NCBI GenBank assembly: GCA_030407315.1
Contig: JALQPE010000740.1
Span: 1-64,000 of the forward strand
DNA length: 64,000 nt
Direction of reading: 5' to 3'
Source: Asparagopsis taxiformis
Lineage: Eukaryota; Rhodophyta; Florideophyceae; Bonnemaisoniales; Bonnemaisoniaceae
The notes under the pieces are model-generated. The model saw only the letters and a list, made by a program, of their open reading frames with translations, ran no database searches and had not been told where the DNA came from. The position numbers and the translations under genes were made by a program. The stretch's first letter is position 1, and each line of letters begins with the position of its first letter. Below, piece after piece: positions 38,396 through 49,464 of this stretch.

Positions 38396-39001
38396 TTACA
38401 TATCGGGCGTCGCGCTGTCGTCGTTGGCGCTATCGAGCGTTGTGAACACGATGCGACTCTTGCCGAGTTGGGGCGCGCGCGGCAGCAAGTCCACACTACA
38501 ATCTTGACTGGCGCGCAACAGAATTTCTAGACCTTCCGACATCTGGCTCATCAATAGCGGCAACTCCTGCGACTGACTGTGCGCTTCGCTCTCGCTATGA
38601 TCGCTGTGACTTGAAGAGGCGGCGTTGTGCGTCGGCGCCGTCGAACTGTTCACTTGCGTCGCACTCGGCGCCGCTTGATCGCCGCTGTCATTGTCGACAC
38701 TATCGACGACCGGCTCGCGCAGCGATGGCGACAGCATGTCATGCAGCCAATCCTCAGCCGACGAATGAAGTAACCGACGCAATCGGCTCTCTAATTGACT
38801 GCCGCGCGGAAAGAACGCCCACGCTGGACGTCGCGCTCGTTTGGCTGCCGGCGCCGCCAATGCATGCGGACTGCGATGTTTGGCACGACGCGAGTTGCAT
38901 TCACTGCCCGCTCGTTGCATTTGGACTGAAGTAGTTGGCAGCGCACATCGCACTCTGCCAGACCGCTTCGTTTCGGTGGCTTCGTTTGGTGTCCGAGCCA
39001 T
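38396..39001 (-). CDS. Hypothetical basic/Ser-rich protein, probably nuclear
   Basis: 201 codons. The N-terminal half is Arg-rich with a likely nuclear signal (PAAKRARRPAW) and a short helical patch (LESRLRRLLHSSAEDWLHDM). The middle is Ser/His/Glu-rich low complexity. The end has a hydrophobic helix-like stretch (PLLMSQMSEGLEILLRASQ) and a conserved-looking SRIVFTTLDSA. No domain recognised. It lies head-to-head with RCL1, with 205 bp between the start codons, so a shared promoter region is likely. Confidence 0.55.
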   Translation of the reverse strand: MARTPNEATETKRSGRVRCALPTTSVQMQRAGSECNSRRAKHRSPHALAAPAAKRARRPAWAFFPRGSQLESRLRRLLHSSAEDWLHDMLSPSLREPVVDSVDNDSGDQAAPSATQVNSSTAPTHNAASSSHSDHSESEAHSQSQELPLLMSQMSEGLEILLRASQDCSVDLLPRAPQLGKSRIVFTTLDSANDDSATPDM

Positions 39002-39206
39002 GGTCGGAGGTGGTACTAACTAAATAAAGATCTGCCGCCGAACAAAGATGCAGAGCGCGCAACTCGCTGCCTTTCCGTACACTCGTCAGTTGGCGGGAAA
39101 CTTTTCAAAAAAATTTCATAATATTTTCATCTCATCATCTTCGTCGCCCACACGTCGTCCGCGACCGACATTGCCCCCCTGCACGTCGCCACTTATCTCT
39201 TCGACC

Positions 39207-40361
39207 ATGGTGGCAGCAACAACAACTTCAACTCTGACATTTTCAGGTGGCGCATATCTCCGACATCGTATCGTTCTATCTACACTGTCTTCCAAGCCGA
39301 TTCGTATCACTGACATTCGGGCTGATGACTCGGAGGCGCCGGGACTTTCTTCCGCTGAGGTGTCCTTTATTCGACTAATTGACAAACTCACCAAAGGTGC
39401 CGTCATTCAGATTAATGAGACCGGCACAACGTTTTTCTACAAACCTGGCCTTCTGTTTGGAGCAAACAACATCACCCATGACTGTCATCCATCTCGTCCC
39501 GTGTCTTATTATATTGAACCGCTTCTCATGCTCGCTCCGTTTGCAAAGAATCCATGCAACATAGTGTTGCATGGTCCAACACATTCAACAACAGACCTCT
39601 GTGCAGATACATTAGCCGCGGTGTCCATCCCACTTCTGCGACGACTGACGCCAGCAACACCAATATCTCCACAACTAACCGTGCGCAAAAGAGCAATGGC
39701 ATCGGGTCCAAAGTTGAACGGAGGCGGGCGTGCCGGACATGTTCAATTCCGATGTGAACTGGCGACATCAAAGATCAAACCTGTTGAATTGATCGAAACA
39801 GGCTACGTCAAGCGGATACGAGGTATTGCCTTTGCCAATCGCGTCTCCCCCAACCATATCACTCGCATGGTAGATACAACTCGAAAAGTTCTCAACCAAT
39901 TTTCTCCCGATGTCTACGTTCACACCGACCATAACAACAACGCTGACTGCGGTGTTGGATTTGGACTGCATCTAATCGCGGAGACGACCGAGGGCTGCTT
40001 GGTGGGCGCAGATTGGTCAAGTTCGGATGCGGCGGTGACTCCAGAACAAGTAGCCAAGCTCGCGTGCAATATGCTTTTGGAAGAGGTAGAACATGGTGGC
40101 TGTGTGGACACGAGCAACACATGCCTTGCCCTGTTATATTGTGCACTAGCGGAAAGTGACATCAGTCGGGTGCGAATTGGCAAATTGAATGAAGCATCGA
40201 TATCATTTCTGCGGGATGTGCAAAAGTTCTTTGGCGTTGTGTTCAAGATTCGCGTCGAAGATAGCAGCGACAGTGACAACGACGAGTCGCAGCGTCATGG
40301 CGGCGTAATGATGTCGTGCATCGGTGTTGGCTTGAGTAACATCGCGCGTCAGCGCTTTTAA
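39207..40361 (+). CDS. RCL1: RNA 3'-terminal phosphate cyclase-like protein, rRNA processing (RCL1)
   Basis: 384 codons from the Met at 39207, chosen because it has a good context (gaccATGg) and starts just before the fold (LTFSGGAYLRHRIVLSTLS). The frame is open upstream to 39048, but that part is Ser/Pro/Thr-rich and not needed. Family marks: PIRITDIRADD, EVSFIRLIDKLTKG, GTTFFYKPGLLFG, YYIEPLLMLAPF, GGGRAGHVQFRC, IRGIAFANRVSP, GVGFGLHLIAET, and VDTSNTCLALLY near the end. The catalytic His of true cyclases is replaced by a VD/ST context, as in RCL1. RCL1 works with Bms1 in the small-subunit processome, in the nucleolus. AATAAA begins about 10 nt after the stop. Confidence 0.92.
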   Translation: MVAATTTSTLTFSGGAYLRHRIVLSTLSSKPIRITDIRADDSEAPGLSSAEVSFIRLIDKLTKGAVIQINETGTTFFYKPGLLFGANNITHDCHPSRPVSYYIEPLLMLAPFAKNPCNIVLHGPTHSTTDLCADTLAAVSIPLLRRLTPATPISPQLTVRKRAMASGPKLNGGGRAGHVQFRCELATSKIKPVELIETGYVKRIRGIAFANRVSPNHITRMVDTTRKVLNQFSPDVYVHTDHNNNADCGVGFGLHLIAETTEGCLVGADWSSSDAAVTPEQVAKLACNMLLEEVEHGGCVDTSNTCLALLYCALAESDISRVRIGKLNEASISFLRDVQKFFGVVFKIRVEDSSDSDNDESQRHGGVMMSCIGVGLSNIARQRF

Positions 40362-40625
40362 AAATGGATTGTAAATAAAATTTTAAATAATTTTGGAGAA
40401 ACTTGATACTCACTACAGCAATGCCATGCCTTGTCGCAGACAATTACAAGGCCAAGTCCAGTCCGGTCCAGCCAAGCCTCAGTCTCGCCTCGTCTGTCAA
40501 ATCAAACGCGCTTCCCTCTCACCAGCTCTACCTTTCTCGCAACAATCGCCTCAGCAAATCCACTGCCACAAATCTACATCTATACCAACGTTGCGAGCGA
40601 AAAAGCTCCATTCTTTTCAATCCTT

Positions 40626-41342
40626 ATGTATACCGGCTCGAGCGGACCATACCGTCATAATCCGCAGTCTTCGCACGCGACATGGAACCCAGCACCACCT
40701 CGCCCGCCAAGTGATCAGCCAAACGCAGCTGCCACCAATGCGAACAATACAAACGCAAGTAATCATGTGCAACAACAAGCGCAGTCGGGCACTAACACCG
40801 CCGCCTCGAGCGCGGACGGACTACCAGAACCTCCCAAAACTTTTCCTGAACTGGAAGCCATGCCGCTGAGAGACCTGCGTGTGCTTCAGGACGAACGCGC
40901 AAAGTTCCACGACTTTGTGTCCAAACATCAGCATCAAATGGTTGTGGATGAATTTGTCTCGCGCATTCGTGCCAGTGTGGAAAAATTCGAACGCGAGCAC
41001 GAGGCCGTCACTGAAAAGATTGGCGAAGTCGTTGACGAGGACCAACTTGCAGAGCTGCGAAGCAAGATTAAGGATTTAGAGGAGGAAGTGAAGGGCTTGC
41101 AGGTGCTCAAGGATGAATGGTTGGAGCATAACTCTCCGGAGCGTCTCATTGAACGATTGCGAATTGCAGTGCGCGAGTCTGAGACCGTTAGTCAAGGCCT
41201 TGAGAAGAGCATGCTGTCCAGTTCCATGAATTTTGATGAGTTCCTTGAACAATACATTGCCTGTCGGAAAAAGTATCATGAACGATGCATCAAACTTGAA
41301 GAACTGAAGAAACATGCCAAGATACGATCGCTTGCACGGTAA
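40626..41342 (+). CDS. VPS37: ESCRT-I subunit VPS37 (Mod(r) domain)
   Basis: 238 codons from the Met at 40626; the frame is open to 40431, but the extra residues look like leader. Residues 1-70 are Pro/Asn/Gln/Ala-rich. From about 70 the Mod(r) region: PPKTFPELEAMPLRDLRVLQ, HQHQMVVDEFVSRIRASVEK, long coiled-coil helices, then SSMNFDEFLEQYIACRKKYH, the typical C-terminal VPS37 motif. It bridges VPS23 and VPS28 in ESCRT-I, sorting ubiquitinated cargo into multivesicular bodies at endosomes. It lies directly downstream of RCL1 (about 265 bp). Confidence 0.88.
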   Translation: MYTGSSGPYRHNPQSSHATWNPAPPRPPSDQPNAAATNANNTNASNHVQQQAQSGTNTAASSADGLPEPPKTFPELEAMPLRDLRVLQDERAKFHDFVSKHQHQMVVDEFVSRIRASVEKFEREHEAVTEKIGEVVDEDQLAELRSKIKDLEEEVKGLQVLKDEWLEHNSPERLIERLRIAVRESETVSQGLEKSMLSSSMNFDEFLEQYIACRKKYHERCIKLEELKKHAKIRSLAR

Positions 41343-42435
41343 CACTAGTTATCCTATTTAGAATTTCGGACCAATGATGCTGCTCTATGCCCTGCGTGCG
41401 TGTACGCGTGCGCTCAAAACGTGGATACGCAACGGCCACCAAAGTTCAACTTGTAATCCATTGTGGCTTCGTTGTAGTCACTAAAACATAAAGTTGACCG
41501 TCGCAATGACTGCACCTTTCTCGTTTCATTCTCCGCTACCATTCTTTGTAAAGCACTTTTCTAATTTATTTTGTGTCCACCATAACACATCATCTTTCTC
41601 TCCAGTTCCGACCACCCAAATGGTTTACTTCTTCAATCACTCAACAACTGCTTATTACCAATTCCTTTTGGCACTACCACTTCAATCTGTCGACATATGA
41701 GCACTCTGCGTGACGACAAGCTAATGGCGCATGGAGCAAGAGCACGGATGGTCCAGGTCTATTTTGATGTTGAACATTATATACCCAGCGAGCATTTGAA
41801 GCCGGAAGCTGGTGAGTTCGTAGCATACCATGTACACTATCAAGCTTGCGAAAAGATCAGAATTGACGTCGAATACTGGGTGAAACAACATTCGCCACAA
41901 AGGACGATGACATGCTGGGATGTCATTTTGCAGCTCCAAGTATTGTGAGATGCTGGCACCAATACATACAGTTACGTTGCAATGATCGCACATTTAGAGA
42001 AAATAGGCAATGCTTCCTTCTCAATTTGACCAAATCTCACGCAGGTGCGCAGTACTCTCGCACCTTAGATCAACATTGCTTGTGCATGTGTAGCCACCAA
42101 GTTCCGTAATATGGCTCAATGTCTGATATGCTCTAATTGTCCCTCTCGGGAATCTCCACTCCCAATAATCCGGAAAATGACGGAACGGATGTCCTACTGG
42201 ACGACCGGGTAGAATGTGCGCTAAGGAAAGCATTGTCAAGATTACCACTGTAGTGGTGTCACCCTGTTGGAGAAGTTTGGCATTTCGGTTCTTATTGTGT
42301 AATTTGGTGCAGCGGCGGTGCAGGCACGGCAGTGCACATGTTAGGGTTTTATTGGTTGAGATTGAACTCATTTTTGAATAAAATTTTGAGGTTTACCAAG
42401 CGTCTCTTGTTTCGGCTAAACTTTAGAGTTTAGCT
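41343..42435. other. 1.1-kb spacer at the right edge of the gene island
   Basis: No supported gene. An 83-codon plus ORF (41697-41948) and a 116-codon minus ORF (42371-42021) overlap no known family. A small hairpin, gctaaact-ttag-agtttagc, sits at about 42415-42434, just before the Harbinger-type palindrome. From here rightwards the sequence is mobile-element material. Confidence 0.45.
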
Positions 42436-42478
42436 GTGAATTTCTGAATGCACCCACTGGGTGCATTCAGAAATTCAC
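42436..42478. repeat. 43-bp perfect palindrome: two Harbinger-like ends head to head
   Basis: Arms 42436-42456 and 42458-42478 are exact reverse complements around a single C. The right arm reads outwards as GGGTGCATTCAGAAATTCAC, typical of a PIF/Harbinger inverted repeat. The left arm is the same end in the opposite direction. Three bases (act) separate the two GGGTGCATTC ends. Confidence 0.9.
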
Positions 42479-44011
42479 CACTTGACTACTTCACTACTTT
42501 TGAGCCAATGATTGTACAAGGAAAGTAGTTGGATGTCTACCACTTTGAACGTGGAGTAGTTGTCTACTCCGCTCCTTACACCCCAGCGCTCGTTATAAAA
42601 TGAAGTCATACATCGGAAAACAGACTGTCCTTCGCGATACGAGGGCCATAGTCTGAACAAAAAGAGACCGTCGGATTATGAATCGAACATTTCCATCTTG
42701 TTGAGGATGGATTCCGATACGTTGGACCTGATGTGCCTTGTAGCTGCTTATGCATCGTTGACCGTTGCAATAGTTTCACAGCGAAAACCTAGACGCCGTC
42801 GAAAACGGAACAGGCAAGTACAACCATGCTGTTTGCGACCAGCCCTTCTCAGCCCCGTTGGTGATGGGAGTACAACACCGTGGAGAAGACTGCTCAAATA
42901 CGGTTCTAATCGAGACTTCATTACTACGTTGAATTTCACTCGGAACGACTTCTTCAACATCCTCCTTCCATATTTTGAAATGGAAAGGAAGGGGGTAAAC
43001 TTCGGGAGCCCATACAGGATGGGACCAAAGGTACGAGGAAGGCGCCCACATGTTACCGGAACGGACTTACTGGGAATTGCTCTGTGGTACTTGAAAACGA
43101 GTAGGAATCAATACGTGATGTGTCCTGTGTTCGGATTTGTGCCAACATCAATTAATGTGTGGCTAGACTACGCACTAGAAGTGCTTCTACAAGTCGTGGA
43201 AAAGAAGGATCGTCAAGAATTTGTTGTGAAATGGCCTAGTTCCGATGAGATGATACAAAGCAACAATTTGCTGAAGGAGAATAGACAAAATGGTAGTATT
43301 ATGGACGGGATATTTGCTGTAGTTGATGGTGGTTGCATTCCTTGTGAAGAATATACGGACAGAGACTTAAAGAACGCATACAATGAAGGATATACGCAAA
43401 GTGTTGAAGTTACTAACTTGTTTTTTAGGAACTTTGAAGGAGAAGTTATTCATGCAGGGGTGAATTTCCTCGGCAGTTGGCACGATAGCAAGCTTGCATA
43501 CGCGTCTGGACTTATATATCCAAAACCGAGCAACAGAATGGCACCACCAGGATTTGCAATTCTTGGAGACAGCACATTTGTAGTAGAGAGGAAAGTCAGT
43601 GACGGGAAAATAGTGCGATCGAGAAAAATTAATGAACGGGCATTCATACCGGAGTCGCTAGAGCTGGCTGCTATTGACACAATTCTCCAGCGTGTCATGC
43701 CCAGTGAAAGGAAATCTGCTGAGTGGGGTGCTAGAGCTATGAAAGGGAAATTTGGACGTTTGAAAAGTTCCTTTATCAGCAGAAATTTCTAAACGAAAGA
43801 GGCTTCTTCGTCTATGTGTTCACCTTTTCAACTTTCGAACTCGATATGTTGGATTGAAGCAAATACGCACAACATTTTCAAAGGATGGAACATCGCAGCC
43901 TTGGATAGAGCAGTAATGAAATACGTAGAATCTTATTCATCCAGTTTTACCGTCTCTTTGTTTCGAGGGAAAGTATTGAAGTATCACAGCTTTCAGATCA
44001 TTTAAAGCCTC
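42459..44011 (+). mobile_element. PIF/Harbinger DNA transposon, right end missing
   Basis: The left terminal repeat starts at 42459 (GGGTGCATTCAG). The transposase gene follows at 42698. No matching GAATGCACCC occurs after 43800; instead the sequence changes at 44012 to the TGTAGGAC start of the next LTR-like element. The right end was probably lost at that junction. Harbinger elements often encode a second Myb-like ORF, which is absent here. Confidence 0.7.
42698..43916 (+). pseudogene. Harbinger (DDE_4-type) transposase with 1-nt frameshift
   Basis: A 364-codon frame ends at 43792, but the family C-terminus continues in the next frame to TAA 43914-43916 (LLRLCVHLFNFRTRYVGLKQ, then IRTTF). 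The switch maps to the A-run at 43763-43766, consistent with one inserted A. Catalytic region: FAVVDGGCIPCEE (first Asp), NFLGSWHDSKLA (second Asp), AEWGARAMKGKFGRLK (Glu). Upstream helical region: GTDLLGIALWYLKTSRNQY. Apart from the frameshift the gene is full length and lacks introns. Confidence 0.88.
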
Positions 44012-45000
44012 TGTAGGACCAGCCGGGGTGGCGATCGCTAGGGGAGTTCTAGAATTGCAGCCGTGTCAGGGCGAGGTGAACCGTAACGCGCTGGTTGAAT
44101 TTGCGTTCGCGCGTCGCTCGGTCGCGCTGGCGAACGGGTGGTACAACGGCTGAACGCGTAGGGAACGATCGCAACACGGGATTCGCGGGCCGGCGCAAGC
44201 CGTGATCTCAGGGGGAGATCACCGAGTAAACTCGAGCACAACGCGATCCACACAGGGGTCGTAAATCCCTGGCCTAGTGGCGTGCGACGCAACGCGCGCT
44301 ATCGCGATGCGACGCGGTTCGAAGATCGATTTATGCGCAGCGCGCACGCGAACGTCGGCGATCGTGAGCAACCCGCCCGCAACGTTGTAACGTAATCGGT
44401 CCTCGCGATTCGCTAAACGCTTAACTCGTAGCTGCGAAGATGCTGGCTGTTTATTGGTAAGGTGCGAAGCAGAACAACCATTAGTAGCTAACTACCTAGG
44501 ACAGGTTGTCCTTGCGCGGCCGGCCGGCGGCCGCTCGCTCGCACGCAAAAAGGGAAATATTTGGGAAAAAGACTTTCGTCATAAAAAACCCAAAAAGGGG
44601 AAATAAAGGGAAATTCGCAAAAGGCGCTACACGTGGCGCCAGCTCGCAGGTTCGTTCGCGCGCACGCGTTCGCTCAGGCGCGCCGTGACACGTAATCGGA
44701 TCGCTACGCGTACGCTCGCTTACTAACTAACTAATTCGCGGATGCATGCGGACTCAGCCAGACGCAGTCGTTACGAGCGCGCGCGCGTCGACCGAATAAA
44801 TTGTACCACACTCCCCCCGACTAACTCCACAGCGCGTCCTCGCGCGTCATCTTCTCACGCATACCTTCCGTTGCTTCTTCTCGCGTCTGCTTTTCTCTTT
44901 CCTCGTTCTTCTCCTTCGCTGTCACTTTCCTTCCTCTTTCGTTCTCTCTCCTCTACTCACGTTCTCCGTTTCGCCATCGTTGCCCGCTCCTTCGTCGCGA
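44012..45000 (+). mobile_element. LTR-like and leader region of a second retroelement
   Basis: Starts TGTAGGACCAGCC, sharing TGTAGGAC with the minus-strand start of the LTR at 19933. It is very CpG-rich and full of gcgcg/cgcgc words, with a polypurine-like aaaaaggggaaataaaggg stretch near 44590. The end of the LTR is not clear; ACA at about 44809 is one candidate. The 190 bp before the ATG at 45001 are C/T-rich (tctctttcctcgttcttctc), as in strong 5' leaders. No second LTR is seen in the window. Confidence 0.45.
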
Positions 45001-47796
45001 TGGCGCACGACGATGAATCTCTTCCTGGCTGGCTTCGTGCCGGCGTCGCTCCTGGCGACGAAATGACGACGCCTACTCGCACGCCGACTGCCGCTCCGCG
45101 CTTCGCAACTCCTTTGCCGGCAAGTCCTGAGAGCCCGTTCTACCTTCCCTTAGCCCAGGCATCGTCCATCAATGCGCCTGTTCCGGCGGTCGCGAGCGGT
45201 TCCGATGCGAACAGCGCCGATGCGACACCAAACGTCGTCGAGACCGTGGACGTCACGGGTACGCCGGCGTTGGTGACTGGCGGCCATTCTTCTATCGGCG
45301 TTCCTCTCCGCTCCATACCCGCTCCTTCCTCCGTATCCCTTCCGTCGGCCGCGCAAAATGCTCCCATCCCGACGCCGCGCGCTCGTTATGAAGATCCGTC
45401 CGCGTTTCGCTTTCTGCCGCGTACGCTGCCAACGTGGTCGGAGCTAAGCAGGTTACAGTATTATCCGCGCCGCTTTCAATGGGACCGCATCGCCGACGTT
45501 AATCGCTACGCTGTCCTGCCCGGTCATCGTAACGCGCAAACGGTATGGGACGCGCGACGTGAATCGGCGTTGTGCGACTTGGCCGTACCCGCGAACCTGC
45601 CATGCGACGCCTATTTCCTCGAAGACGCTGCTGACGAACGGCTCGTACGCCACTTGGCGAGGCTCCGTACAATGCGTCGCGACGAATTCGCGCATCTCGA
45701 TCCGTGGGCGGCAGCGCCAAGCGCTGGCTTCTTATTAGACGGGGGCGTTCCGTGGAACGACGTGGAACACGAGGGGGCGACGAGCGAACCTTGGTTTCTC
45801 GACGCGAGTATGCGCCCCGAGGCGCGCCGCGAATTACGCTTGCGTCGCACGTCCGGATACTTCGTCACGCACCGCGACGTCGAGTTCCGTGAATTCCCTG
45901 AAGATCGTATCGGCGCTTTCTTCCCTCGTTACGACGCGCGCGACTGGCCTGAAGCACCCGAATCCTTGTCGGTTCCTTTGCCTTGCGTCTTCCATTACGC
46001 GCCGTCTGTCCTCCTTGGTCTTAACGTCCCCGTCGAAACGCGCTCGTACTTCTGGGCCGTTGCTTTAAGCGAATGGGTCGTAATGGTAGCGTGTGCGTGG
46101 CTCCATATCGCTTATGTCGAGCGTCGCATAGTGCGTTTAAGCGATAAACTTATCGCTGGTATCGAGCGCGTCGGCGGTCGTGCGCGGCGGTTCGTATTCT
46201 ACGGCACACTTGGAAAGTCTTCTATCGGAACATCGCGCTTGCACATGGGACGAAACGCCCGTCTTCGACGTCGCGCCGGGTATCGATTTCAACGAAGGCG
46301 GCCAATGGTTGCCGTAGAACGCGGAACGCGGCAGTGTGGACTGGGCGCACGGTTCGCTCGGTGTCCATCGTCACACCGAGATTCCGCATCTTCTGTTAAA
46401 ATCGCCGCGAAACCCGTCGCGCAGCGCGTTCGCGCATCTAGAAGCCCATGACGTCGTGACCGTCGATGCCGTATTGTCCGCGTTATCAACCAACGAGCTA
46501 CACGTGATGCGTGCGACCAACTCGCGAGAGTACGCGCAATACCTCGGCATGGCGGCGTTGCTTGCCGTAGAGCGTCGGCGCTTTCGAGACGGTCGGTATT
46601 CGCTATTTTCGGAGGCGCCCCGAGCTCCGATCGACGTTACCCAGCTTGACGCAGCGCTGCGGGCGGAGTACGTCAAGGTATACAACGAACTGCAGGAACT
46701 AAAGAAGGCCACTCAGGGTCAAAGTACTGCGGCGGCGTCAGGCGAAGCGAGCGCTAGTGGGGCCGCGGCGGGTGCTGCAGCCAACGTAGTTTCGGCCGTG
46801 GTTGACGACGCGGTAGCGAGTGCGGCCGCGGTCGCTGAAGGCGTGGCATCGATTGCACCAGATGCGGCTGAACTGCGAACTCGACTGGCTGAGGCCGAAC
46901 GAGACCGCGAAGAAGCGTTGTCGCGCGTGACGTCCATTGCGCAAGCTCGCGACGACGCCTTAGTCCGCCTCGACGAAGCGAATCGGGCGCGCGACGCCGC
47001 GCACTAGACGCGAGACGAGGCCCTGTCGCTTTTGCAAGGGGCGAGGGAGGCGCTTACAAAGACCGAGGTCCGCGAGGTGGCGTTAAAACGCAAAGTCGAC
47101 GAAGATGCGGTGCGTATCGAACGCATGCAGACAGACATCAATACGATGATGGGTCGGGCGGGTGCGCACAGGAGAAGCGAAGAAGACCTTCGCGCTAAGG
47201 TGACGGAACTTCAAACTCGCTGCGACGCGGCTTCGGTGGCGCGCGAAACGGCGGAACGGGCGCTTGTCGAAGTAGAAACTAACCTTGGGGCCGAGAGGGA
47301 ACGAGCGGCTAGTCGCCTTACCGCGGTGCGCGATGAGTACCAAGCGCGCGAGCGGGAGACCGTACGACAAGTCCAAGATACTATCGAGCGCGCGCACCGT
47401 TTGGGTACGGCGTTGAATAACGTTGTGGGTTACCTGAAGCGGTCCCCCGCGGGGTCGGTTGACGAACAAGAGTCGGCCGGTGAAACGCAGTCTGTAAGTG
47501 GGCTGCGCGCGGAAGCATCGGTGCGTGGCGCCTCCGAGGGCGTTGGCGTGGGGCGCGGCGGCACTCGCCCTACGACGAGCTCGCGTGCGGCTGCAGCCTC
47601 GGCGGGTCGGGCAAGCATTCCTCCACTTCGAATTGGCGTACATGATGGGCGCGTCGTTCGGGTGTTGAATCCCGAGCGGCGACGCGGTCACCAGGCAGAT
47701 ACGGCTTCAATCCTTGCTCGTTCGCGCGGTACTGCGGGTAGTTCGTCGAGCCGTCGCACGCGTCGGGACGGCGACACGCGCGCACCACAGTCTTAG
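45001..47796 (+). pseudogene. Gag-like ORF, second copy, broken (coiled-coil, basic tail)
   Basis: Same architecture as the intact minus ORF at 15755-18937: Pro/Ser/Thr-rich start (MAHDDESLPGWLRAG), Trp/Arg/Tyr-rich globular part (RARYEDPSAFRFLPRTLPTW, then PLPCVFHYAPSVLLGLNVPV, then WAVALSEWVVMVACAWLHIA), long coiled coil (about 46860-47420), basic Arg/Ser tail (SSSSRRTRRDGDTRAPQS). Three breaks: a shift from the first frame to the next near 46150-46200, a TAG at about 46315, and a TAG at 47005-47007 inside the coiled coil, after which the same frame resumes. Primary sequence similarity to the other copy is low, so they are distant relatives, not recent duplicates. An AATAAA lies about 45 nt after the stop. 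Confidence 0.65.
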
Positions 47797-48608
47797 TTCT
47801 CGCTCCGTCTTGTCGCCTGCTTCGCTGCACCTCCTTCTTAGAATAAACTTGTCTTGCTTTGTGTACGCCTTTCGTTCCTTTACCCTTGGCGCTTCCCTCG
47901 AATCGCGAATCATTCGCGCGGCGGCGCGGCCGAAGCATCGTTGCGTGCGGCTTATGCGCTACCACGTCACGGTAAGGGCGCGCGTTCCGCGGCTTGAAAC
48001 CGTACTTGCCAGATGTCTGCGTCGCTGTTCGGGGGACACATGTACGACGCGCCTATTGTACGCGTGCGGAGTCGGGGCGCGTGAGACGGCGGGCGGTCTC
48101 TTGCAGCGGCAGCGTAGCGCTCGTGCGTTTTGGCAAGGAAGGTTGGCGAAAGGGAGGAATCGCAACGTGCATCTTTCGTCCGATGAGAAGGGGCGAGGGA
48201 CAAAGGAGGGAGTGCGGTAAGCTGTGAGGGGAAGTTCGTCGCCGTTCGCTGGCGCCGTCAGCTCGCCGTGCGTGATTCCCTTCGTCGCTCGCTAATTTCG
48301 TCGCCTATTCGCTTCGCACTACAGCGCTCGTCGCTTCGCTAGGCGGATTCGTCGTGCGCTTCTTGTGACTAGCGCGGGTCGGCGGGGTTGTACTTGGGGG
48401 TTTATGCGGGGGCTACGTTTTTAGTAGCATGCCTCCGTCTTTCGTCTTCGTCCTTCCGTTAGAGGGGGAGGCATGCACGTAGGTAGCATTTCATTCCCAG
48501 TAGAGACCCGCGTCCTTCCAGGGGCTGGCGTCATTCCACCAAGTCCATACGTTCCGCTGCCAAGCTGGGCGTGTGATCGACCAATCAGGTGACGACAGCG
48601 AGGTACGA
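47797..48608 (+). other. Region downstream of the gag-like pseudogene
   Basis: No gene with recognisable content; GC-rich and continuous in character with the retroelement. It contains a 168-codon ORF (47714-48220, Arg-rich) that reads as random GC-rich sequence. The inverted words gcatgcctcc and ggaggcatgc (48429-48475) form a hairpin with a roughly 28-nt loop. It ends where the S2 element begins. Confidence 0.45.
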
Positions 48609-48954
48609 CACTACGGTGTTGAAAAAGGGGCCTCAGACAGTACGGTGAGACAGTGATTTTTACTGTCTGAGACAGTAAAAATCACTATGCGGCAAATGAA
48701 AATTAATGCCACACTTGGAGACAGTGATTTGCACTGTCTGGCAGACAGTACGGAACACTGTCTGCAGACAGTAAAAAACACTGTCTCACAGTACTGTCTG
48801 AGGCAGTGAATGGAGACAGTAAAAATTAATGATTTATTCAATAGTTGGATATGATGTAATTTACTGTACTGGGCAGTGTTGGCGGATAGTGTTTTGTATT
48901 GGCCAAGGCAACATGGCCGGATAGTGAAATACGCTGCCTGGGACAATAGATGGA

Positions 48955-49325
48955 ACCAACACGGTGCACTGTCCTGGGCAGTACCTGGAGACAGTGATTT
49001 TCACTGTCCTGGGCAGTACCTGTAGACAGTACTTTGTGCTGCCCTGGGCAGCACCTGTAGACAGTACTTTGTGCTGCCCTGGGCAGCACCTGTAGACAGT
49101 ACTTTGTGCTGCCCTGGGCAGCATCTGGAGACAGTATTTCGTGCTGCCCTGGGCAGCATCTGGAGACAGTATTTCGTGCTACCCTGGGCAGCATCTGGAG
49201 ACAGTATTTCGTGCTGCCCTGGGCAGCACCTGTAGACAGTATTTCGTGCTGCCCTGGGCAGCACCTGTAGACAGTATTTCGTGCTGCCCTGGGCAGCACC
49301 TGGAGACAGTAAAAGTAGTGTCCTG
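48955..49325 (-). repeat. 35-bp minisatellite with nested palindrome (S2)
   Basis: About ten copies of the same unit as 3250-3570, here in reverse orientation and more homogeneous (gtgctgccctgggcagcac dyads). The ORFs of 178 and 210 codons over it are repeat artefacts, read in three frames in turn. Confidence 0.9.
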
Positions 49326-49430
49326 ATATAGTAAAATTCGGTGTCTGGGAGTGGTGGATGAGATGGAGCGTCACGCTGTCGTGGGCATCTTTTTGGGGTA
49401 GAGGGAGGCAGTTCTAGCGCTATGAGGATG

Positions 49431-49464
49431 CGTCTGTGTTCTCGGAAATGGACGCGGACGTCCA
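49431..49464 (+). repeat. Left terminal inverted repeat of the 11.1-kb element
   Basis: 34 bp starting CGTCTGTGTTCTCGG and ending GGACGTCCA. It mirrors 60523-60556 with two mismatches. GGACGTCC inside it recurs throughout the element. Confidence 0.92.

Noticed and set aside
47714..48220. 168-codon Arg-rich plus ORF
   Set aside because: Overlaps the end of the gag-like pseudogene in another frame; composition is that of random GC-rich sequence.
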